A stretch of 64,000 nt of DNA from Chloroflexota bacterium (GTDB lineage: Bacteria > Chloroflexota > Anaerolineae > Aggregatilineales > Phototrophicaceae): assembly GCA_011525385.1 (NCBI GenBank), contig WTGF01000094.1:1-64000 (forward strand), written 5' to 3'. Below the pieces are notes generated by a model that searched no databases, was not told the origin of the DNA, and worked only from the letters and a program-made list of their open reading frames with translations. Every line of letters begins with the position of its first letter. The first letter of the stretch is position 1. Below are positions 25,028-33,831 of this stretch, piece by piece. A program made the translations under genes and the position numbers.

Positions 25028-26200
25028 CTAATGGCGAGGCACCGGCAGAGTTACTAACAACTGCTTCGATTTGATATTCCATATCGATACCCTGCCATCT
25101 GGAGCGATAGTCGCCATCAACTCGCTGTTGGGGTGGAGTTTAGGATCTTTACCCGGGTAGATAGTCAACTCAAAATCTCGTGGCACGTTCCAGACATGAA
25201 TCGATGAATTCTCTGGCGACAGACCAATGGTACTGGCAATTAAATGCTCATCGTCCAACGTAAATACAGGGTCAGCACTGAAAGTTTCAGCCAGGAAAAT
25301 CACTTCATTGGTCTCAAAATTCCAAACCGACACTGCTTTATCGGGACGACAACTGGCAGCAAGTAATGGTTTGCTGTGACTGAATCCAAAACGCACACCG
25401 AGATCGCCGCAGGGAGTTTTATGGTGCTGTATCTTGTTTTTCAAGGTCCATGTATAGGTCTCATATACTTGGACTTCACCTTCCCATGTTGCAAAAGCAA
25501 ATAATGAACCATCCGGGCTGAAGGCCGCTCCTGCATCTACCGCGGAGATGCCAACTAAAAGCTGACCCAGTCCCTGTTCAATATCAAATTCGTATATTAC
25601 GGCTAGTTCATGCCTTGACCAATCTACAAATTGAGTCCAGTCGGGACTTAGCCACGGACGCTGCACCCACTGCTGGGAGCGGAGAGCCGCAACAGCATGG
25701 ACTCGCTGACCGGTATGGACATTCCATATCGACATCTCATGATCATATGTCCACCAGTCGCTATAGGACATGATATAGTTACTATCTGGACTAAATGTAA
25801 TCCATTTGAAGTCAGTACGTAGCGCAGTGACTGAGTTCGGAAGGCCGAGGACCGTGACTTTGCTATCCGCGTTAAAGACCAATAATCTGTAATACCCACC
25901 GAGGGCAACGTACCGACTGTCTGGGCTAAAGACCATTCTAGCCTCAGGATCCAGCATTTCTCCCAGATATTGAGGCGGCAGCAGCAAATCCTCAAGATCA
26001 TAAATCCATATTCCATGATGGAACTCTCGGTGCCCTGGGATGTTCTCGCCATATTTCACGGCGAGATATCGCCCATTGTTTGACATCGAAATGGATATAG
26101 CCCGCCATGCAGCATCTTCTTGCGCCTGCAAGACATAGTGAAAGCAAGTTAGATAGAAAAGCAGGGCTGTGATGATTTGTACAGGTTTATTCCTGAGCAT
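25028..26200 (-). CDS. Secreted WD40-like beta-propeller, class A (cassette 5)
   Basis: 390 aa from the ATG at 26200 (MLRNKPVQIITALLFYLTCFHYVLQAQ, signal peptide). The ATG overlaps the stop of the type II gene (ATGCTCAGGAATAA), implying translational coupling. Blades: MSNNGRYLAVKYG, FSPDSRYVALGGYYRLLVFN, MSIWNVHTGQRVHAVA, LSPDWTQFVDW, FSPDGSLFAFATWEGEVQVYET, APDGRVSIWNIKSKQLLVTLP. The C-terminal ~40 residues and the 3' flank are almost identical to the other class A genes, whereas the first ~300 residues differ substantially. Confidence 0.82.
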   Translation of the reverse strand: MLRNKPVQIITALLFYLTCFHYVLQAQEDAAWRAISISMSNNGRYLAVKYGENIPGHREFHHGIWIYDLEDLLLPPQYLGEMLDPEARMVFSPDSRYVALGGYYRLLVFNADSKVTVLGLPNSVTALRTDFKWITFSPDSNYIMSYSDWWTYDHEMSIWNVHTGQRVHAVAALRSQQWVQRPWLSPDWTQFVDWSRHELAVIYEFDIEQGLGQLLVGISAVDAGAAFSPDGSLFAFATWEGEVQVYETYTWTLKNKIQHHKTPCGDLGVRFGFSHSKPLLAASCRPDKAVSVWNFETNEVIFLAETFSADPVFTLDDEHLIASTIGLSPENSSIHVWNVPRDFELTIYPGKDPKLHPNSELMATIAPDGRVSIWNIKSKQLLVTLPVPRH

Positions 26201-27554
26201 AGAGACTCCTCCCTCTTGCGTCTTTAGCGAATTCTGATTCGTCAAGATGGGTCCAAACTCTTACCGGATCAATGTTTTCGGCATATAGCGTACGGTTCGG
26301 ATGAGGATCTGGATAGACAAAGTTGCTGCGTTGCGCGAATCCGAAGAGAGAGTTGGCATCTCTAGAAGGAGACAGTATTGCCATTGCAGTTTCCATTTGG
26401 TCTGTACCACTATCTTGTGACCCAACGTACACAATGGCCAGATCCAAATGATTAATCTGTGTTCCAGTGTTTCCAGTCACTCCTATTAGAGCGTTACTCT
26501 CAATTGACGCGCCTGGTTGAATATGGTCCTCAATTTTTGACAAGTGAGCAAATCCCATGAATATCCTGCCGTCCTCTTGCCAATTCCCAATCTTATGGTC
26601 GGGGTCTTCTGCCAACCTTTGCATAACGCCCTTGTGTGCTCGGAGGACGCTGGCGGGAAAGCTAATGACAACATAATTGCCTAGATCCTTGTGTCCTTCG
26701 GCGCGAATTTCAACTCTTACATCCGGTCCCACTGTAGGTGACTGAAGTTGAAATTCAAAAGTATCGTTGTGAGGATTTAGGTCGCGCGTGAGTATTCCTT
26801 TTCCACCGCTATCGACCCACAGTGAATGAGATAACTCGATATCCAAGGTTCCGCCCTCAGCTTCGTCGTTAACTACAAATGATTGTAGCAGAGGTGGAAT
26901 TGTTGCCGCTATCAGTGCGTTTTGAAAGTCGAATGAAGTGTTATCATAGCTTTGTCCAGATACTTGTACACGTCGTGAAGTGAATGGACTAGACGCTAAG
27001 TCAACTCGACGAAACTCTAGTTCAGCGTCGGAGTCTCTTAGATCAATCCAGAACTCACTTCCACCGAATTCGATCTTGACGGCGTAGGGATCTGAGTGGG
27101 ATTGGTCCAATACCCTTAATCTGGTTTCGTCAAATGAAAAAGACCAGTCAGGAATCGCCTCACTGCGAAGAACAGCTTCTTCATTTCCGTACAAGTTTAA
27201 ATTTCCTTTTACGTGCACCGCTACATATTGCTCTTCCTGCAGCATCATCCACTCCGGCGGATTGAGCCGGTCCATCCGCGTCTGCGCCCACGACCTGGCT
27301 TCCAACAGCGCATGTTCCTCCGCCGTCCCCGGAGCCACTTCATAACTGGCTTCCTCGGCGCGTATACGAATCATTCCGCGCGCGCCACGAACGTAGACAT
27401 ATTCGTAGCCTTGTGGCGTCACGACCATCAGCATCTCCGCGCCCGCCGCGAAAGCCGCGCGCAAGTCCGCCTCCGAGGCATCGCTGCCATTGGGATGATT
27501 ATGTATGAAGATCAGGTCGAGTCCCTTAAAGGCTTCGACCTCGTAATCCTGCAA
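26187..27554 (-). CDS. Type II modular cassette protein: JAMM-like N-terminus plus degenerate M23-like domain (cassette 5)
   Basis: 455 aa from a TTG. The N-terminal ~115 residues, nearly identical to cassette 2, include IFIHNHPNGSDASEADLRAAF, the HxHP..SxxD motif of JAB/MPN (JAMM) metalloproteases as in RadC or phage tail-tip proteins. The ORF is open further upstream to the leader, but the ATG ATG placed after the leader's GAGG box reads MMAF-stop in another frame, so the natural start is lost. The variable C-terminal part carries GNYVVISFPASVL, MGFAHLSKI, IGVTGNTG and INHLDLAIVYVGS, a M23-like fold with HLD in place of HLH. No signal peptide. Confidence 0.72.
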   Translation of the reverse strand: MQDYEVEAFKGLDLIFIHNHPNGSDASEADLRAAFAAGAEMLMVVTPQGYEYVYVRGARGMIRIRAEEASYEVAPGTAEEHALLEARSWAQTRMDRLNPPEWMMLQEEQYVAVHVKGNLNLYGNEEAVLRSEAIPDWSFSFDETRLRVLDQSHSDPYAVKIEFGGSEFWIDLRDSDAELEFRRVDLASSPFTSRRVQVSGQSYDNTSFDFQNALIAATIPPLLQSFVVNDEAEGGTLDIELSHSLWVDSGGKGILTRDLNPHNDTFEFQLQSPTVGPDVRVEIRAEGHKDLGNYVVISFPASVLRAHKGVMQRLAEDPDHKIGNWQEDGRIFMGFAHLSKIEDHIQPGASIESNALIGVTGNTGTQINHLDLAIVYVGSQDSGTDQMETAMAILSPSRDANSLFGFAQRSNFVYPDPHPNRTLYAENIDPVRVWTHLDESEFAKDARGRSLYAQE

Positions 27555-27630
27555 GCCTACATACTGCAGACCGTCAGCGCCTAGAACGCCATCATCTATC
27601 CTCGCTAAAGCATCAAGTCGATCTGTGAAT

Positions 27631-27675
27631 GGGAGCCGCGCAGCTCGCCCTGTCGCAAGCCGCGGCGCATCTCCC
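27631..27675 (-). repeat. Leader hairpin of cassette 5
   Basis: Minus strand: GGGAGATGCGCCGC, loop GGCTTGCGACAGGGCGA, GCTGCGCGGCTCCC. It is followed by TTCACAGATCGACTTGATGCTTTAGCGAGG and an out-of-frame ATGATG. Confidence 0.85.
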
Positions 27676-27754
27676 CCAGCCGGAATACAGTGAAGCGATG
27701 GTCCCGCTTCTTGTCAGTGCTTTTGCTTCTTATCTTATGTATATGTTTTGTAAA

Positions 27755-28936
27755 CTAATGGCGAGGCACCGGCAGAGTTACTAGCAACTGTTTCGATTTG
27801 ATATTCCATATCCATACCTTGCCATCTGGACCGATAGTCGCCATTAGTTCTCCATTAGGATGAACTTGCGGATTGGTTCCCGGATAGACCGACGTTTCAA
27901 AATTGTCTTTCGCATCCCAGACAATGATCTCAGAATATGCAGATACTCGGCCAAGCAATCCAGCTACCAAAACACCATCATCTTGAGTGATATATCTGAA
28001 TTGTCCTGATCTTTCGGTTTGAAGCAGCAGTGCGCCAGTTTCGATATCCCAAACGAGCAACCGATTACATTCGTAAATCAACCATGGATTAATATGTCCA
28101 AAAGCCAGGGTTACATCCGCTCCGCCACAGGAATGTTCGCCGAGGACTTGTATGAACGACAATTCCCAAGTGTCTGTCCGATACACCTTTATCTCGCCAT
28201 CCGGAATCACCAGCCCAAACAGGGAACTATCCGGGCTGAAAGCGATGCCTCGTACATCGATTGTGTCGATCGGAACGACGCCAAGAGGTGAGCCAAGCCC
28301 CTGTTGGACATCAAACGCGCGCAATTGTACGCCCTCAGGATGCCACCAATCCAGAAACTGTCGCCAATCAGGACTTAGCTTGGGGAGTTGCCAGGACTGC
28401 CCGACTCGTTCAGCGGGAATAGACAGGATTCGCGACCCCGTGTCAATATCCCATATCGACAATTCATGATCCCTTGTTGCCCACCAGTCGCTCAAGAACA
28501 TGATGGACAAACCATCAGCGCTAAAAGAGATCGTACTTAGGTCTAATGGTTTTTCGGTTGCAGTTCGCTGCATGTCGAGTATTAGAGAGTTATCTCCTAA
28601 ATTGAAAATCTCTAATCGTTCGTATTCAGCAAGCGAGATATATCGACTGTCAGGGCTAATAGCTATATAGGTGTCGGAAAAGCTTGTTCCCCGAAGGTAG
28701 CGCGGCGGGGACAAAAGGTCGTCAAGATCGTATATCCATACTCCGCTATCGTAGCCCGATTCGTCTCTGTCTTCTTTCTTCACATAAGCGCCATACTTGA
28801 CGGCCATATGCTGACCAGCGTTGGACATTAAGATCTTGACGGCTTCCCAAGGGACCCGTTCTTGCGCCTGTACCAGATAGGGCAGGCATGCGAGGAAACA
28901 GACTAGAATCGCTATGGTGTATGCTCGATTATTCAT
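27755..28936 (-). CDS. Secreted WD40-like beta-propeller, class A (cassette 4)
   Basis: 393 aa from the ATG at 28936 (MNNRAYTIAILVCFLACLPYLVQAQ, signal peptide). The ATG overlaps the type I stop as ATGAATAA. Blades: MSNAGQHMAVKYG, ISPDSRYISLAEYERLEIFN, LSIWDIDTGSRILSIP, LSPDWRQFLDWW, FSPDSSLFGLVIPDGEIKVYRT, GPDGKVWIWNIKSKQLLVTLP. It is closest to the cassette 1 propeller (shared signal peptide and SGYDSGVWIYDL region), so these two type I partners are near copies, unlike the cassette 7 partner. Confidence 0.83.
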   Translation of the reverse strand: MNNRAYTIAILVCFLACLPYLVQAQERVPWEAVKILMSNAGQHMAVKYGAYVKKEDRDESGYDSGVWIYDLDDLLSPPRYLRGTSFSDTYIAISPDSRYISLAEYERLEIFNLGDNSLILDMQRTATEKPLDLSTISFSADGLSIMFLSDWWATRDHELSIWDIDTGSRILSIPAERVGQSWQLPKLSPDWRQFLDWWHPEGVQLRAFDVQQGLGSPLGVVPIDTIDVRGIAFSPDSSLFGLVIPDGEIKVYRTDTWELSFIQVLGEHSCGGADVTLAFGHINPWLIYECNRLLVWDIETGALLLQTERSGQFRYITQDDGVLVAGLLGRVSAYSEIIVWDAKDNFETSVYPGTNPQVHPNGELMATIGPDGKVWIWNIKSKQLLVTLPVPRH

Positions 28937-30509
28937 CTTCAAAGTAAATACTGTCATTCGGATCTCCGTCTTTGTTAAAGTATTGAGCGAGTCTAAAAGT
29001 GTCAAGTTCGGGGTGAGTCCTCGCGGTGTCGAGATTTTCAATGTACAAGATAGAATTGCCGTTTGGGAAAAGCTGGCTCGCTGCAGCTAAACTGAAAAAG
29101 TGCTCGACAGATTGGGAGTTTTCATCTACATACTTTCCCCTTAGCCAATCCAGTTTGCTGTCTAACGCACCGCTACCTGGTTCACTTGAACCAACGTACA
29201 GCTCAAGCAAATCCAAGTGATGGTATTTTATGTACTTTCCTGTATTGCCAGTTTTACCGATGAGTGATTTGTCTGCATCATTAATGACTTGCCCGGGAAC
29301 AATATGGGGTTCGATACGGGATAAGTGCGCGTACGCTATCATTATCCTGCCGCCTTCCTGCCAACGTTCAGGATTATGTTCTGTTAAGCGCGACATACGC
29401 CGCATTCTCGCACGCTCATCTTCCGTCAGATGATTCGCCAGACTTCGGTTCCACAAACGCTGCGACGCCAAATTCTGCATCTCTAATTGGTGCATGATCT
29501 CCGGGTCTGATAGGTATACCGACGCCGGAAAACTTATCACAACATAATTGCCTAAACTTGATTCAGGATTCGATTCAGCTCGAATAACCAGTTCGACTCT
29601 CACATCAGGTCCAATTACGGGTGACTGCACCTCAAATTCAGTATTCGTCCTGGTATTGTAATCACGTGTTAGCGTACCTAATTGGCTTAGGGTCCTATCT
29701 GCATAGACTCTATACGATATTTCGACATCTTCCGTTTCGGTATCTTCACCAGGAACAATAGACTGTCTTTCGTAGTCTGTAGAATAACCGCTGGCGACGA
29801 CTTGCTTGGTGGTATGTGGATACTGATCCTCATTCTCTACAAATGGAACGAGGACAATTTCAGCGTCTGGATCAAAAGTGTCTATCCAGTATTCTTCGTT
29901 GTCTATTTCAATCAGATACGCTGCGTTACCCGAATCCGATGTTCGCAGATACCTAAATTGCGCTGGCGTGCCGGAGATTTCATAAGTCATGTGAGGTGAA
30001 TCCACACCTGGCACAAATGTTTCTTGCTTGTAGGCCCTCAGAATCCCTAAAACTTCTATCCCAATACTAGGCTGTTCCCTCGTGTTGTCCGCCAGGTCTT
30101 GCGCCGTCGTCTCGACCGGCGCCGAATCCGCTTGCGCCAACCTCTTATCCCAATCCGAGTGTCTGACTTCGTCAAGCAATTCCAACGCACGTCGATCAGA
30201 TTCATCGTCCAAGCCCGATCCCGCGAACTGGGACATATACTCAGCGTACTGTTCCTTGGACGGCAGGCCATACTCTTTGATAACCACCAGGGCAACCCAT
30301 GCCAAGTCATCATCCACTGTGCTCAAGAGATAATCGATATGCTGCCTTTGTCCTTCGCTTACAGCTGTGTAGCCGGTCAAAGAAGTCGCTTCCTCCGGCT
30401 CGAAGTCTATCAGTCCCGCTTCGCTGATATCGCGTATTCCTTCGTGTTCCGAGAAGCCGGCAATAGCTTGCCCGCCTGAATTTGCGGCGAGGGCGTAGCA
30501 CTTACTCAA
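28929..30509 (-). CDS. Type I modular cassette protein, 5'-truncated copy (cassette 4)
   Basis: 526 aa from a TTG. The conserved type I region (about residues 10-215) is nearly identical to cassettes 1 and 7. The variable half contains LGNYVVISFPASVYL, a long helical insert (MHQLEMQNLASQRLWNRSL..), MIAYAHLSRI, IGKTGNTG and HHLDLLELYVGS, again a M23-like fold with HxD. The helical insert and the C-terminal FEDE end resemble cassettes 1 and 2, a mosaic pattern. The leader's ribosome-binding site faces a 9-codon mini-ORF (GTG..TAA, 30528-30502) that overlaps the TTG. No signal peptide. Confidence 0.72.
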   Translation of the reverse strand: MSKCYALAANSGGQAIAGFSEHEGIRDISEAGLIDFEPEEATSLTGYTAVSEGQRQHIDYLLSTVDDDLAWVALVVIKEYGLPSKEQYAEYMSQFAGSGLDDESDRRALELLDEVRHSDWDKRLAQADSAPVETTAQDLADNTREQPSIGIEVLGILRAYKQETFVPGVDSPHMTYEISGTPAQFRYLRTSDSGNAAYLIEIDNEEYWIDTFDPDAEIVLVPFVENEDQYPHTTKQVVASGYSTDYERQSIVPGEDTETEDVEISYRVYADRTLSQLGTLTRDYNTRTNTEFEVQSPVIGPDVRVELVIRAESNPESSLGNYVVISFPASVYLSDPEIMHQLEMQNLASQRLWNRSLANHLTEDERARMRRMSRLTEHNPERWQEGGRIMIAYAHLSRIEPHIVPGQVINDADKSLIGKTGNTGKYIKYHHLDLLELYVGSSEPGSGALDSKLDWLRGKYVDENSQSVEHFFSLAAASQLFPNGNSILYIENLDTARTHPELDTFRLAQYFNKDGDPNDSIYFEDE

Positions 30510-30560
30510 GCCTAGGAATCGTGATCACCTTTTGTCTAAACATCCAGTTGATTTGTGAAT

Positions 30561-30605
30561 CAGCGAGATGAGGCTCGCCCTGTCGCAAGCCGCCTCATCT
30601 CGTTG
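30561..30605 (-). repeat. Leader hairpin of cassette 4
   Basis: Minus strand: CGAGATGAGGC, loop GGCTTGCGACAGGGCGA, GCCTCATCTCG. This is a perfect 11-bp stem whose sequence is unrelated to the GGGAG-type stems of other cassettes, while the loop is identical. It is followed by TTCACAAATCAACTGGATGTTTAGACAAAAGG. Confidence 0.88.
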
Positions 30606-30704
30606 AAGCATTTCGGATTATTGAATTTGCTGCGGATCTTGGTCAATCGTAACTGCTGATACTGTTACCAATTCTGTTTCTCCTATGTTGATCGGCTATC
30701 CAAC

Positions 30705-31796
30705 TTACTGGGGTTGGTGAATGATCCACAAACCCCAGCCAAAGCTGCCGCCGGTAAACAGGAGACGCCCATCTGGATTGAACCGAATGATTTCTCCCCG
30801 AACAGGGGGCTCTGTAAAATCCAATTGCGGGATGTATATTTCCGCGTCCGCAGCCAAGTCCCAAGCGCGAATTTGACCGCAATCATCTGTTGTCATCAGC
30901 AGGCTCCCATCCGGGCTGATATCGCCATCGTTGATGAAACAATAACGCCTGCCAGCATTGGGTTCCAGCTTGCGAAGGAAATCCAGGCGCTTGTCAACAA
31001 GCGACCAGCGGTTGACAGAGGCATAGGAAATGACAAGCAAATGCGAGTCGTCGTCTGTAAAGCGCAGCACTTGGGCCGAGTCCGCAGATAAGGGACGCGG
31101 CTCCCAGGCTTCCCACGTGTCTGTATGCCAAATGCCGAGCATCCCGCTCCCGGCCGCGGCCAGGAGCTGACCGTCGCTGGAAAAAGCCAGGGCGTTGAAA
31201 TCCTGAAGTTCGTTCGCCTGCAACTGTATTTCTGCAACAGTCTGCGATTCTAGATCAACTCGAATCAGCTTCCGATGATCCGTGACGACAAGCAGCCACT
31301 CGTGGCTTGGATGAAGCAAGACCTCAGTGACCCATCCGCCGTTGACCCAATCGTCGCTGATCTGAAGATCAAGCAGGAACTTATCTTGCTCCAAGTCCCA
31401 AAACTCAAGCTTGCCAATTGTTGTCCCAATGACGGCTTTATCCGATGTGACAGCCAGTTTTGTATAGGTGTGGTTGAACCTGAGCGGTTCCTTCTTTCCG
31501 GTGAATGTAGCATACCCATTAACGTATTCCAGTCGCCAGATATCCACGTAGTCTGGTATCGCCCTACGGCCTGAAATCAGCGCGAGCAATGGTTCGGTTT
31601 TATGCCAGCTCGCCTCGAGATAGCCTTCGCCATCTATGCCTACCGTGTTATGGGTATGATGGACGTTATCGGCGGAAAAGGCCGGACCCGGCACACAAGT
31701 CTCATAATCCCAGCGAAAGCACATCAATTCATCGTGCGCGGAGCTGATGCAGTGGAGAAACAGAAACACGAGCATGGCTGCCATCTTATTGAGCAT
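30705..31796 (-). CDS. Secreted WD40-like beta-propeller, class B (cassette 3)
   Basis: 363 aa from the ATG at 31796 (MLNKMAAMLVFLFLHCISSAH, signal peptide), overlapping the type III stop as ATGCTCAATAA. Blades: LLHPSHEWLLVVTDHRKLIRVDL, FSSDGQLLAAAGSGMLGIWHTDTW, ISPDGSLLMTTDDCGQIRAWDL, FNPDGRLLFTGGSFGWGLW. It is clearly a sister of the cassette 6 propeller, with about half of the visible positions shared. The conserved class A C-terminal segment is absent. The track start at 31916 lies inside the upstream gene. Confidence 0.8.
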   Translation of the reverse strand: MLNKMAAMLVFLFLHCISSAHDELMCFRWDYETCVPGPAFSADNVHHTHNTVGIDGEGYLEASWHKTEPLLALISGRRAIPDYVDIWRLEYVNGYATFTGKKEPLRFNHTYTKLAVTSDKAVIGTTIGKLEFWDLEQDKFLLDLQISDDWVNGGWVTEVLLHPSHEWLLVVTDHRKLIRVDLESQTVAEIQLQANELQDFNALAFSSDGQLLAAAGSGMLGIWHTDTWEAWEPRPLSADSAQVLRFTDDDSHLLVISYASVNRWSLVDKRLDFLRKLEPNAGRRYCFINDGDISPDGSLLMTTDDCGQIRAWDLAADAEIYIPQLDFTEPPVRGEIIRFNPDGRLLFTGGSFGWGLWIIHQPQ

Positions 31797-32322
31797 TTGC
31801 CACTCCTTCGCCAAGATATCGCGCCAAATCGAAGAAGAGATCCCATTCTTCTTCAGCGGAGCTGCCGGGATCAAAGTCGAAAAACGGATCGTCTTGACCC
31901 ACTTGCGCGGGTTCATTTTCCATTGGGATCAAAAGATATGAAGCCACCCAACGTTTTCTGCCATTCCAGATGATCGCTGTCCAATTGTTGTCTTTTCCAT
32001 TGAATTCGCCCACGGTTTGCCCAATTACAGCGACCTGTTCGTCCAGCTTCAAGGAATGAATCGCGGGGTTGTCCGTCGAAGGCCCGGTCCGAACGTTAAT
32101 CCAATTATCTTTGCCAGATGTAAATCCAGCAAAATGCGGCAATGTCTTCTCTTCCACGAAGAAAGGTATATGGCTATTATCTCGCAGCGCATTGTAGACA
32201 ACCGCATTTCGGATCGCCTCGTCCATAGTATCGTCCATAAACTGCTGCCAGTTCAGACCTGCCTGGTCCGGCGTGAAGCCATATAGTCCCCCGGTGCTTT
32301 GATGGTAAAACCAGTTTAGCAC
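31786..32322 (-). CDS. Type III modular cassette protein with SH3-like domain, start lost (cassette 3)
   Basis: 178 aa from GTG. The first ~50 residues (MLNWFYHQSTGGLYGFTPDQAG..) are nearly identical to cassette 6, as is the upstream open frame to the leader, where ATA occupies the expected start position. The variable part is a bacterial SH3-like domain (DNWINVRTGPSTDNPAIHSLKLDEQVAVIG, then RWVASYLL), the fold used for cell-wall or peptide binding. The tail is acidic (FFDFDPGSSAEEEWDLFFDLARYL), a segment also seen in cassette 6 (ASFDFDPNSPFEETERWFLQLAAML). No signal peptide. Confidence 0.65.
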   Translation of the reverse strand: MLNWFYHQSTGGLYGFTPDQAGLNWQQFMDDTMDEAIRNAVVYNALRDNSHIPFFVEEKTLPHFAGFTSGKDNWINVRTGPSTDNPAIHSLKLDEQVAVIGQTVGEFNGKDNNWTAIIWNGRKRWVASYLLIPMENEPAQVGQDDPFFDFDPGSSAEEEWDLFFDLARYLGEGVANAQ

Positions 32323-32541
32323 GGCATCGGCTGTGATTTCATTTCTGCCAACCAGTCTATCATACGGAACGTCGTCCGGGTCATATACTTCCAGACTTTG
32401 TTGCAGTGATTGAATCTGCGTCGCGATATGCGGCGCCTTGTCAAAGATGAAATGATCTGGCGACGGCGCTCCGATCTGTTGATAGATCTGAGGCAGGGGT
32501 ATAGCTCTTTCCTTTCTAAAGCATCAAAAGGATCTGTGAAT

Positions 32542-32586
32542 GGGAGCCGCGCAGCTCGCCCTGTCGCAAGCCGCCGCGCATCTCCC
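32542..32586 (-). repeat. Leader hairpin of cassette 3
   Basis: Same arms and loop as the cassette 6 leader (GGGAGATGCGCGGC / GCTGCGCGGCTCCC, loop GGCTTGCGACAGGGCGA), within a several-hundred-bp stretch that is virtually identical between the two positions. Confidence 0.85.
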
Positions 32587-32664
32587 TGCCGGAATACGGT
32601 AAAGCGGATGGTCCCGCTTGTTGTCAGTGCTTTTGCTTCTTATCTTATGTATATGTTTTGTAAA

Positions 32665-33831
32665 CTAATGGCGAGGCACCGGCAGAGTTACTAGCAACTG
32701 CTGCGATTTGATATTCCATATCGATACCCTCTGATCAGGATTTATTGCTGCCATTAGCTCGCCATTCGGATGCAACTGCGGAATTAATCCTGGATAGGTG
32801 GACTTTTCAAACCCGTTGTTCGCATCCCAGACTGATATCTTGTACTCGACAGGTATATGAATGATATGGTCTGCAAACAGCACTCCATCGTCTAACGAGA
32901 TATGGCTGAAGGTCCCGTCTGGTTTATCTCTGAGCAGCAATTCGCCGGTCTCGATATCCCAAACATGTAACCATCCTTCCCCGTAACATACGAACCACGG
33001 CTTGACATGTCCGAAAGCGAGAGTCACTAAACTGTCGCCGCACTTGTGTACATCTTTTGCTTGTATAAATGTCAGGTCCCAAGTGTCAGTCCGAAACACC
33101 TTTATGTCGCCTTCGGTCGTAGCGAGCGCAAAGAGCGAGCTATCTGGGCTGAAAGCCGCGCCGCTCGCCGCATCCGAAAAAGTTGCTAGACGTGAACCAA
33201 GCCCTTTTTCGATATCGAAATCATATATTCTTACGCCGTCGGAATGCGACCAATGCAAAAACTGACGCCAATCAGGACTTAGCCAAGGGCGTTCCACAAT
33301 CTCCTGGGATTGGTGAACAGGAACCGCGAAAATACGAGCGCCCGTTTCGATATCCCATATCGACATCTCACTATAGTGAGTGCGCCAAACGTAGCTGAAG
33401 GCCATAATGTTTTCGCCGTCAGGGCTAAATGACTGTAGTCTAAAGACTGCAGATCCTTCGGTTAAAGGATTCGAGATTTTGATAATATGTGAGTTGCCTT
33501 CTGTTCTGAAAATCCTCAATCGTTTCCTGTCGGCGACTGCGATCTTCGTACTGTCAGGACTAAATGACAAGTTGGCTCTATCGTCGTCTAACTGCGCAAG
33601 AAACTGAGGCGGGGACGAACGATCAGCGAGATTGTATGTCCATACTTCTCTTACGAAATTGTAGCCATCCCATTCATCAGTGGCGTATATGACGGCCAAG
33701 TGCCGTCCGTTGGTCGACATGGCAATGGATTCGGCCAACCAAGGCGCATTCTCTTGCGCTTGGGCCGTAATGTCGAAACGCGCGAGACAACAGACCAGAA
33801 GAACAGCCATTAGGATCCGGTTATTGCGCAT
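32665..33831 (-). CDS. Secreted WD40-like beta-propeller, class A (cassette 2)
   Basis: 388 aa (MRNNRILMAVLLVCCLARFDITAQAQ, signal peptide). The ATG overlaps the type II stop as ATGCGCAATAA. Blades: MSTNGRHLAVIYA, FSPDSTKIAVADRKRLRIFR, MSIWDIETGARIFAVP, LSPDWRQFLHWSHSDGVRIYDFDIEKG, FSPDSSLFALATTEGDIKVFRT, NPDQRVSIWNIKSQQLLVTLP. The last ~20 residues and the 3' flank match the other class A genes; the front differs from all of them, including the type II partner in cassette 5. Confidence 0.83.
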   Translation of the reverse strand: MRNNRILMAVLLVCCLARFDITAQAQENAPWLAESIAMSTNGRHLAVIYATDEWDGYNFVREVWTYNLADRSSPPQFLAQLDDDRANLSFSPDSTKIAVADRKRLRIFRTEGNSHIIKISNPLTEGSAVFRLQSFSPDGENIMAFSYVWRTHYSEMSIWDIETGARIFAVPVHQSQEIVERPWLSPDWRQFLHWSHSDGVRIYDFDIEKGLGSRLATFSDAASGAAFSPDSSLFALATTEGDIKVFRTDTWDLTFIQAKDVHKCGDSLVTLAFGHVKPWFVCYGEGWLHVWDIETGELLLRDKPDGTFSHISLDDGVLFADHIIHIPVEYKISVWDANNGFEKSTYPGLIPQLHPNGELMAAINPDQRVSIWNIKSQQLLVTLPVPRH